Both the position numbers and the translations under genes were made by a program. A stretch of 6,565 nucleotides of DNA from an uncultured Rhodospirillaceae bacterium (GTDB lineage: Bacteria > Pseudomonadota > Alphaproteobacteria > Thalassobaculales > Thalassobaculaceae): NCBI GenBank assembly GCA_937891725.1, contig CALAHL010000062.1, positions 1 to 6,565 of the forward strand, given 5' to 3'. Every line of letters begins with the position of its first letter. Position 1 is the first letter of the stretch. A model generated the notes under the pieces. That model searched no databases, was not told the DNA's origin, and saw nothing but the letters and a program-made list of their open reading frames with translations. Shown here piece by piece: positions 1 to 5,310 of the stretch.

Positions 1-1716
1 CTGTGCGAACTGAAGGAGTTGCAGATCCGGGACGGACTGCATATTTTCGGCAGGTCCCCCGGCGGTCGTCAGGAGACCGATCTGCTGGTCGCGTTGGCAC
101 GGGTCCCGCGCGGCGCGGGCAAAGGCGGCGACGCCTCGCTGATCCGGGCGCTCGCCAGCGACCTCGGATTGACAGGGTTCGACCCGCTTGACTGCGATAT
201 GGCCGGACATTGGGCAGGATCACGCCCGGAACGCCTCGCGGCCCTGTCCGACGCTGTCTGGCGCACCAATGGCGACACGGTCGAGCGTCTGGAGCTTCTG
301 GCAGCTCAACTTGTTGAAAAGACGGAGCTGTCCGTTACACGTGAAACGGATGACTGGCCCCTTGCCGGACAGAGTCTGGACACTGTCGAGACGGTTTTCC
401 GTCCGGCCCTGCACGCCTCGGCCCGGGACGAGATCGGCAACTTGCTGCGCGGCCTGGACGGCCGTTTCGTGCCGCCCGGCCCCTCCGGAGCGCCGTCGCG
501 CGGGCGTCCGGACGTCTTGCCGACCGGCCGCAACTTCTTCTCGGTCGACACCCGCGCGGTCCCGACGCCGTCGGCTTGGACCCTGGGATGGAAGTCGGCG
601 ACGCTGGTTCTCGAACGCTACGCCCAGGAGCACGGCGACTGGCCCCGACAGATGGCTCTGAGTGCGTGGGGTACCGCGAATATGCGGACCGGTGGCGACG
701 ACATCGCCCAGATGCTGGCCTTCCTGGGGGTCCGACCCAGCTGGGACGACGCGTCGGGCCGGGTCACCGGGTTCGAGGTGCTGCCGCTCGAGGTATTGGG
801 CCGGCCACGGGTCGACGTCACGCTTCGGGTGTCCGGTTTCTTCCGCGACGCCTTCCCGCACCAGATCGACCTGATCGACAGCGCCGTCCGCGCCGTCAGC
901 CAATTGGCCGAGCCGGCGGAGATGAACCCGCTGGCCGCCCGCGTCGCCGAGGACAGCCGCCGGATGCAGGACGCTGGGGCCGACCCGGCGGCCGCCGAGC
1001 GCCGCGCCGGGTTCCGGGTCTTCGGCTCGAAACCGGGCGCCTACGGGGCCGGGCTGCAGGCGCTGATCGATGAGAAGATCTGGGAGGACGAGGCGGACCT
1101 GGCCGAAAGCTATCTGGAATGGGGAGGCTACGCCTACGGCCAGGGGGCGGAGGGCGCGGCCGAACCGGATCTGTTCCGGGCGCGGCTGAAGGGCGCCGAG
1201 CTGGTGGTCCACAACCAGGACAACCGGGAGCATGATCTGCTGGACAGTGACGACTACTACCAGTTCGAGGGCGGCATGACCGCCGCCATCCGCCACCTGT
1301 CCGGATCCCAACCCGAGGTCTATCACACCGACAGCTCACGCCCCGAGACCCCGAAGGTCCGGACCCTGAAGGAGGAGATCGCCCGGATCGTGCGCGGCCG
1401 GGCCGCGAATCCGAAATGGATCGCCGGCGTGATGCGCCATGGCTACAAGGGCGCCTTCGAGATCGCCGCCACCGTCGACTACCTGTTCGCCTTCGCCGCC
1501 ACCGCCCGCTGTGTCGACGACCACCATTTCGACCAGCTGTTCGAGGCCTATCTCGAGGACGACGCGGTGCGCGGGTTCCTGGAACGCGAAAACCCCGCCG
1601 CCCTGTCCGAGATCACCGAGCGATTTCGGGAAGCCATCGACCGCGAGCTCTGGCGGCCGAAGCGCAATGCGGTGCACACTCGGATTGCCCAAACCTTGGA
1701 GACACGCGCCTCATGA
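1..1716 (+). CDS. cobN: Cobaltochelatase subunit CobN, C-terminal part (5' end outside window)
   Basis: CobN is the large, porphyrin/corrin-binding subunit of the cytoplasmic ATP-dependent cobaltochelatase. With CobS and CobT it inserts Co2+ into hydrogenobyrinic acid a,c-diamide in aerobic cobalamin synthesis. The frame is open from base 1 (LCELKELQIRDGLHIFG), a typical internal CobN segment, so the TTG at 19 is not the real start. 571 residues are visible; the family is usually about 1250-1300, so roughly the last 45% is here. Recognisable CobN/magnesium-chelatase-H blocks, numbered by window codon, are FGSKPGAYGAGL from codon 341, YLEWGGYAYGQGA near 370-382, the HNQDNREHDLLDSDDYYQF block from 404, and a C-terminal PKWIAGVMRHGYKGAFEIA stretch. 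No frameshift or internal stop is seen. The stop overlaps the cobO start (ATGA), and adjacency to cobO favours the cobalt role over other CobN-like chelatases. The family call is firm; partners CobS/CobT are not in view. Confidence 0.95.
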   Translation: MCELKELQIRDGLHIFGRSPGGRQETDLLVALARVPRGAGKGGDASLIRALASDLGLTGFDPLDCDMAGHWAGSRPERLAALSDAVWRTNGDTVERLELLAAQLVEKTELSVTRETDDWPLAGQSLDTVETVFRPALHASARDEIGNLLRGLDGRFVPPGPSGAPSRGRPDVLPTGRNFFSVDTRAVPTPSAWTLGWKSATLVLERYAQEHGDWPRQMALSAWGTANMRTGGDDIAQMLAFLGVRPSWDDASGRVTGFEVLPLEVLGRPRVDVTLRVSGFFRDAFPHQIDLIDSAVRAVSQLAEPAEMNPLAARVAEDSRRMQDAGADPAAAERRAGFRVFGSKPGAYGAGLQALIDEKIWEDEADLAESYLEWGGYAYGQGAEGAAEPDLFRARLKGAELVVHNQDNREHDLLDSDDYYQFEGGMTAAIRHLSGSQPEVYHTDSSRPETPKVRTLKEEIARIVRGRAANPKWIAGVMRHGYKGAFEIAATVDYLFAFAATARCVDDHHFDQLFEAYLEDDAVRGFLERENPAALSEITERFREAIDRELWRPKRNAVHTRIAQTLETRAS

Positions 1717-2345
1717 CCAACGACACCGCCTCCCCCCAGATCGATCCCGCAATCGCCGAGCGTCATGCCGAGAAAATGGCGAAGAAGCGGGCGGCGCGGA
1801 ACAAGATCATGGCCACCAAGGACAAGACCGGCGGCCTGCTGATCGTCCACACCGGCAAGGGCAAGGGCAAGTCCACCGCCGCTTTCGGCATGGTCTGCCG
1901 GGCCATCGGCAACGGCATGAAGGTCGGGGTCGTCCAGTTCGTGAAGGGCAAGTGGGAGACCGGCGAGCGCAAGGTGCTGGAGGCGTTCCCGGATCAGGTG
2001 GTGATCAACACCATGGGTGAAGGTTTCACCTGGGACACCCAGGATCTGAACCGGGACATCGCCGCTGCCCGCAACGCCTGGGCTATGGCGCAGGAGCTGA
2101 TGGCCGACCCGGAGATCAAGATGATCCTGATGGACGAGTTGAACATCGTGCTGCGCTACGACTACCTGCCGATCGCCGAGGTGGTCGAGGTGCTGAAGGC
2201 CAAGCGGCCGGACCTGCACATCATCGTCACCGGCCGCAACGCCATGGAGGAGCTGATCGAGGCGGCGGATCTGGTGACCGAGATGACCCAGATCAAGCAT
2301 CCGTTCCGCAGCGGCTTCAAAGCCCAGGCCGGGATCGAGTTCTGA
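1713..2345 (+). CDS. cobO: Corrinoid (cob(I)yrinic acid a,c-diamide) adenosyltransferase, CobO/BtuR/CobA type
   Basis: This cytoplasmic enzyme transfers the 5'-deoxyadenosyl group of ATP to the Co(I) corrin, making the adenosylated intermediate of de novo synthesis and salvaging corrinoids. The 210-residue product has the usual family length. It carries a P-loop at residues 47-55 (TGKGKGKST) after the basic N-terminal helix AEKMAKKRAARNKIMATK, and an acidic Walker-B-like strand MILMDELN at 137-144. It ends with VTGRN at 172-176 and TEMTQIKHPF at 189-198, both typical of CobO. The ATG at 1713 overlaps the cobN stop by four bases (ATGA), so translation is probably coupled; a GGAG at 1698-1701 is a plausible ribosome site. 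Longer in-frame starts would lie inside cobN and are rejected. The ATP-dependent family is distinct from PduO and EutT. Function is firm; whether it serves synthesis only or also salvage is not visible. Confidence 0.96.
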   Translation: MTNDTASPQIDPAIAERHAEKMAKKRAARNKIMATKDKTGGLLIVHTGKGKGKSTAAFGMVCRAIGNGMKVGVVQFVKGKWETGERKVLEAFPDQVVINTMGEGFTWDTQDLNRDIAAARNAWAMAQELMADPEIKMILMDELNIVLRYDYLPIAEVVEVLKAKRPDLHIIVTGRNAMEELIEAADLVTEMTQIKHPFRSGFKAQAGIEF

Positions 2346-2375
2346 GCCCGACTGCGCCCGGCCCCACCCGCTCTC

Positions 2376-2403
2376 TTGCTCCCCCTCGCGCCGCTGGTCT
2401 AAA
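2376..2403 (+). promoter_or_regulatory. Weak sigma70-like promoter candidate upstream of the CoA-transferase gene
   Basis: In the 109-base gap after cobO, TTGCTC (2376-2381) and TCTAAA (2398-2403) are separated by 16 bases. They match the -35 consensus at 3 of 6 and the -10 consensus at 4 of 6 positions. A start near 2410 would leave a leader of about 45 bases before the ATG at 2455. No terminator hairpin with a T-run is visible after cobO, so read-through from the cob genes is equally possible. The matches are weak and could be chance. Confidence 0.2.
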
Positions 2404-2441
2404 ACCCTCGCATGCGGGACCGTCCGAATGTCTCGTCTCAC

Positions 2442-2448
2442 AGGGAGA
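2442..2448 (+). promoter_or_regulatory. Ribosome binding site that sets the CoA-transferase start
   Basis: AGGGAGA lies six bases before the ATG at 2455. The in-frame ATG at 2428 lies upstream of this site and has no comparable purine run before it. The site therefore supports 2455 as the start and a product 9 residues shorter than the longest open frame. Confidence 0.7.
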
Positions 2449-2454
2449 ATTGCC

Positions 2455-3624
2455 ATGGTCGCCGATGGTTCGGCTGCACGTACCGGTCCGCTGTCCGGAA
2501 TCACCGTCGTCGATGTGAGCCGCATTCTCGCGGGTCCGTATGCAACGCTGATGATGGCGGAGCTGGGGGCAAGGGTGATCAAGGTGGAGGCGCCGGAGAC
2601 CGGCGACGATGCCCGCCATTACGGCCCGTTCGTCAACGGAAAATCGGCATACTTTCAATCGGTCAACCGCGGCAAGGAGAGCATCGCGCTCAACCTGAAG
2701 CAGGATGCCGACCGCGCGATCTTCGAGCAGCTTCTGGAGAGCGCCGACGCGGTGGTCGAGAACTTCCGTCCCGGCACCATGGAAAAGCTCGGCTACGGCT
2801 GGGAAGACCTGCACGCCAAATACCCCAAGCTGATCTACACCTCGGCCTCCGGATTCGGCCATTCCGGCCCGGACATGAAACGCCCGGCCTATGACATGGT
2901 GGTCCAGGGCATGGGCGGCATCATGAGCGTGACCGGACATCCCGACAGCCCGCCGACCCGCATCGGCATGTCGATCGGCGATATCGGCTCCGGGCTCTAT
3001 GCCGCCATCGGCCTGATCTCGGCCCTGTACGACCGGGCCATCACCGGCGAGGCGCGCAAGGTCGATATCGGGATGTTCGACTGCCAGCTCGCGCTGCTGG
3101 AGAACGCCGCCATGCGCTATTTCGTGACCGGAAAGGCGCCCGGTCCGCTGGGCGCGCGGCACCCGATCATCACTCCGTTCGAGGCCTTCGAGACCCAGGA
3201 CGGCTACATCATCATCGCAGCTGGAAACGACAGTCTGTTCAAGAAGCTGGCCGACGGCGTCGGCAAGCCGGAGTGGAAAACCGATCCGCGTTTCCTGACC
3301 AACGATCTGCGCGCCCAGCACGTCGATCTGCTGAAATCGGAATTGGAGGCGATCCTGCACACCGCCACGACCGATTACTGGATGGGTGTCATGGACACGG
3401 CCGGAATCCCCGCTGGCCCGATCAACGACATCGGCCAGGCGATCGAGTATCCCCAGACCGCCGCCCGCAACATGGTGGTGACCGTCGACGATCCGGTGAC
3501 GGGCCCCATGAAAGTGGTCGGAAACCCGATCAAGATCTCCGGCTACGCGGACCCCACGACCCGCAGACCGGCCCCAAATCTCGACGAGACACGGGACGAG
3601 ATCCTGAAATCTCTCAAGCGCTGA
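2455..3624 (+). CDS. CaiB/BaiF (class III) CoA-transferase
   Basis: The family moves CoA between an acyl-CoA donor and a carboxylic acid through an enzyme-bound acyl anhydride at an Asp, usually as an interlocked cytoplasmic dimer. The 389-residue length is normal. From the ATG at 2455 the order is GPLSGITVVDVSRILAGPY (11-29), LGARVIKVEAPETGD (37-51), SVNRGKESIALNLK (69-82), VENFRPGTMEKLG (101-113), SASGFG (130-135), AYDMVVQGMGG (145-155), then IGMSIGDIGSGLYA (170-183) with the probable nucleophile Asp176, and a C-terminal IPAGPIN (318-324). Tyr146 stands where alpha-methylacyl-CoA racemases, relatives in this superfamily, have the catalytic His of their GHD motif; this favours a transferase over a racemase. 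Donor and acceptor (oxalate, carnitine, mesaconate, aromatic acids or others) cannot be assigned. The same-strand aldehyde dehydrogenase gene starts 114 bases later and could supply a carboxylic acid substrate, which is inference. Confidence 0.93.
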   Translation: MVADGSAARTGPLSGITVVDVSRILAGPYATLMMAELGARVIKVEAPETGDDARHYGPFVNGKSAYFQSVNRGKESIALNLKQDADRAIFEQLLESADAVVENFRPGTMEKLGYGWEDLHAKYPKLIYTSASGFGHSGPDMKRPAYDMVVQGMGGIMSVTGHPDSPPTRIGMSIGDIGSGLYAAIGLISALYDRAITGEARKVDIGMFDCQLALLENAAMRYFVTGKAPGPLGARHPIITPFEAFETQDGYIIIAAGNDSLFKKLADGVGKPEWKTDPRFLTNDLRAQHVDLLKSELEAILHTATTDYWMGVMDTAGIPAGPINDIGQAIEYPQTAARNMVVTVDDPVTGPMKVVGNPIKISGYADPTTRRPAPNLDETRDEILKSLKR

Positions 3625-3629
3625 CCGCA

Positions 3630-3673
3630 CCCGCGGCTTGCAACACGACAACCGCTTGCGGAACATCCGCGGG
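3630..3673 (+). repeat. Inverted repeat with competing stems in the gap before the aldehyde dehydrogenase gene
   Basis: CCCGCGG (3630-3636) is the reverse complement of CCGCGGG (3667-3673), with 30 bases between. Inside lies CCGC-TT-GCGG (3652-3661). GCGG at 3633-3636 could pair with CCGC at 3652-3655, helped by TG 3639-3640 with CA 3649-3650, or with the distal arm at 3667-3670. These pairings exclude one another, as in attenuator-like leaders. No T-run follows, so this is not a canonical intrinsic terminator. In such GC-rich DNA chance is a serious alternative. Confidence 0.4.
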
Positions 3674-3690
3674 CATACCAGGAGACGCCA

Positions 3691-3705
3691 CCGGACCGAA
3701 TCCGG
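3691..3705 (+). repeat. Short hairpin, 5-bp stem
   Basis: CCGGA (3691-3695) and TCCGG (3701-3705) form a perfect 5-bp stem with the 5-base loop CCGAA. It sits 33 bases before the aldehyde dehydrogenase ATG and 18 bases before its ribosome site. It could stabilise the message or follow the upstream structure, but it is short and may be chance. Confidence 0.3.
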
Positions 3706-3723
3706 GCAGGCGATCCCATTTAT

Positions 3724-3730
3724 AAGGGAG
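3724..3730 (+). promoter_or_regulatory. Ribosome binding site of the aldehyde dehydrogenase gene
   Basis: AAGGGAG lies eight bases before the ATG at 3739. The intervening ATG at 3731 is out of frame, and the next in-frame ATG (3748) would be 17 bases away. The site therefore fixes the start at 3739. It is part of a small AT-rich island (ATTTATAA) at the end of a GC-rich gap, which should leave the site unpaired. Confidence 0.75.
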
Positions 3731-3738
3731 ATGAAACG

Positions 3739-5268
3739 ATGAACCTGATGGCATCCGACCTGGATTACGGCCAGGAACCCGCAATCGAACCCAATCTGGA
3801 TCCCTACGCGCTCGCCAAGGCCCTGAGCGGCCGGCATCTGATCGGCGGCAAGCTGGTCCCGGCTTCCTCCGGCAAGACCTTCGAGGTGATCTACCCCGCC
3901 ACCGGTGAGATCATCGGCTTCGGCGCCAACGGCGATGCCGAGGACGTCGATATCGCGGTCAAAGACTCCGCCAAGGCGCAGAAGGCCTGGGGCAAGATGC
4001 GGGCGCGGGACCGGGGCAAGCTGCTGTATCGGTGCGCCGCCAAGCTGGAGGAGCATGTCGAGGAACTCGGGCGTCTGATCGCGCTCGAAACCGGCAAGGC
4101 GCTGCGGACCGAGAGCCGGGTCGAAGCCTCGATCCTGGCAGACGCGTTCTACTTCCACGCGGGCCTGGGCTCGGAGCTCAAGGGCGAGACCGTCCCGCAC
4201 CACCCCGACATGCTGACCATCACCGTGCGGGAGCCGATTGGCGTCGTCGGCGCGATCATTCCTTGGAACGTGCCGCTGCTGCTGATGGCGCTGAAGATCG
4301 CTCCGGCCATGCTGGCGGGCAACACCGTGGTCGTGAAATCGGCCGAGGAAGCCCCGCTCACCGTTCTTCGGGTCTGCCAGATCCTGAACTCGGTGCTGCC
4401 GGCGGGCGTGTTCAACATGCTGTCGGGTTTCGGGCCGGAATGCGGCGCGCCGCTGGTCGAGCACAAGCAGGTCGGCAAGGTCACCTTCACCGGCTCGGTC
4501 GAGACCGGCAAGATCGTCTACAAGGCCGCGGCCGACAAGCTGATCCCGGTCACGCTGGAGCTGGGCGGCAAGTCTCCGATGATCATCATGGCCGACGCCG
4601 ATATCGACAAGGCGCTGAACGGGGCCGTGGTCGGCATGCGCTTCACCCGCCAGGGCCAGTCCTGCACCGCCGCCAGCCGGATCTTCGTCCATGACAGCCT
4701 GTACGACGCCTTTGTCGAAAAGCTGCGGGCCCAGGTCGACGCCATGGTCATGGGCGATCCGCTGGACGAGAAGACCGATATCGGCACCATCATCTCGCCC
4801 CAGCAGTTCGAAAAGGTGAACGGCTACATCGCCCACGGCAAGACCGAGCCGGGCGCCAAGCCGATCGAATGCTCCGCCATGCCGACCGATCCGAAGTTCA
4901 AGGACGGCCTGTTCGTCCGCCCGGTCCTCTTCACCGAGATGACAAACGACAGCAAGCTGAGCCGGGAGGAAATCTTCGGGCCGGTGACCTGCATCATCCG
5001 CTGGACAGATCTGGACGCGGTGGTCGCAGCCGCCAACGACACCGAGTACGGTCTGGCTGCAACATTGTGGACCAATGACTTACACGCCGCTCTTAATGTA
5101 ACAGAGAAGCTTGAAGCGGGCTTCGTGCAGGTCAACCAGAACCTGGTCGTGCAGCCCGGCCTCAGCTATGGCGGCGTGAAGAGCTCGGGACTGGGCAAGG
5201 AAGCCACGCTGGAATCCATGCTGGAGCACTTCACCCACAAGAAGACGGTCATCTTCAACAAGACCTGA
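3739..5268 (+). CDS. NAD(P)-dependent aldehyde dehydrogenase, ALDH superfamily
   Basis: It oxidises an aldehyde to a carboxylic acid (or CoA-independent equivalent) in the cytoplasm. The 509 residues match the family's usual 480-510, with a roughly 30-residue N-terminal lead before the first conserved strand. The oxyanion Asn177 is in PWNVP (175-179). The cofactor Lys200 is in VVVKSAEE, and Glu203 sits at the place of Glu195 of human ALDH2, which binds the adenosine ribose and favours NAD+ over NADP+. The Rossmann motif is TGSVETG (251-257), the general base Glu274 is in VTLELGG, the nucleophile Cys309 is in GQSCTAASR, and Glu411 is in EIFGP. All catalytic residues are present. Substrate is not readable. 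It follows the CoA-transferase gene by 114 bases and precedes the Ntn hydrolase gene by 42. Codons 440-460 (5056-5118) form an odd patch with TTA, CTT, GTA and ACA codons amid otherwise G/C-ending usage. Confidence 0.95.
   Translation: MNLMASDLDYGQEPAIEPNLDPYALAKALSGRHLIGGKLVPASSGKTFEVIYPATGEIIGFGANGDAEDVDIAVKDSAKAQKAWGKMRARDRGKLLYRCAAKLEEHVEELGRLIALETGKALRTESRVEASILADAFYFHAGLGSELKGETVPHHPDMLTITVREPIGVVGAIIPWNVPLLLMALKIAPAMLAGNTVVVKSAEEAPLTVLRVCQILNSVLPAGVFNMLSGFGPECGAPLVEHKQVGKVTFTGSVETGKIVYKAAADKLIPVTLELGGKSPMIIMADADIDKALNGAVVGMRFTRQGQSCTAASRIFVHDSLYDAFVEKLRAQVDAMVMGDPLDEKTDIGTIISPQQFEKVNGYIAHGKTEPGAKPIECSAMPTDPKFKDGLFVRPVLFTEMTNDSKLSREEIFGPVTCIIRWTDLDAVVAAANDTEYGLAATLWTNDLHAALNVTEKLEAGFVQVNQNLVVQPGLSYGGVKSSGLGKEATLESMLEHFTHKKTVIFNKT
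5080..5101 (+). repeat. TTACA-N12-TGTAA inverted repeat inside the aldehyde dehydrogenase gene
   Basis: TTACA (5080-5084) and TGTAA (5097-5101) form an exact inverted repeat with a 12-base spacer, inside an AT-rich coding patch. Symmetric arms about two helical turns apart can be operator half-sites, but the arms are only 5 bases. The bases are also constrained by coding, so chance is likely. Confidence 0.25.
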
Positions 5269-5310
5269 CGCGTATGAAGCCGCGAGCGACCTCCAACCCG
5301 GAACCGATCA

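Noticed and set aside
220..1326. Minus-strand open frame of 368 codons opposite cobN
   Set aside because: Low-complexity composition, no family motifs, and fully covered by a strongly conserved gene on the other strand.
2413..2420. Palindrome around CGCATGCG in the gap after cobO
   Set aside because: Only 8 bases without a loop or T-run, so it is not a terminator and not a convincing operator.
2428..2454. Upstream ATG at 2428 as start of the CoA-transferase
   Set aside because: The purine-rich ribosome site at 2442-2448 lies downstream of it and is well spaced for the ATG at 2455.
3638..3666. Promoter-like TTGCAA (3638-3643) with GAACAT 17 bases downstream, before the aldehyde dehydrogenase gene
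   Set aside because: The -10 match is only 3 of 6 and the region is better described by its inverted repeats.
3721..3726. TATAAG as a -10 box directly before the aldehyde dehydrogenase gene
   Set aside because: It overlaps the ribosome site; transcription from it would start within a few bases of the ATG and exclude that site, and no -35 partner is evident.
2317..4836. Very long open frame on the minus strand (839 codons) across the CoA-transferase and aldehyde dehydrogenase genes
   Set aside because: Its translation is rich in His, Arg, Gly, Asp and Gln with no recognisable domain. It lies opposite two clear genes and has the phase expected from G/C-ending codons suppressing antisense stops.
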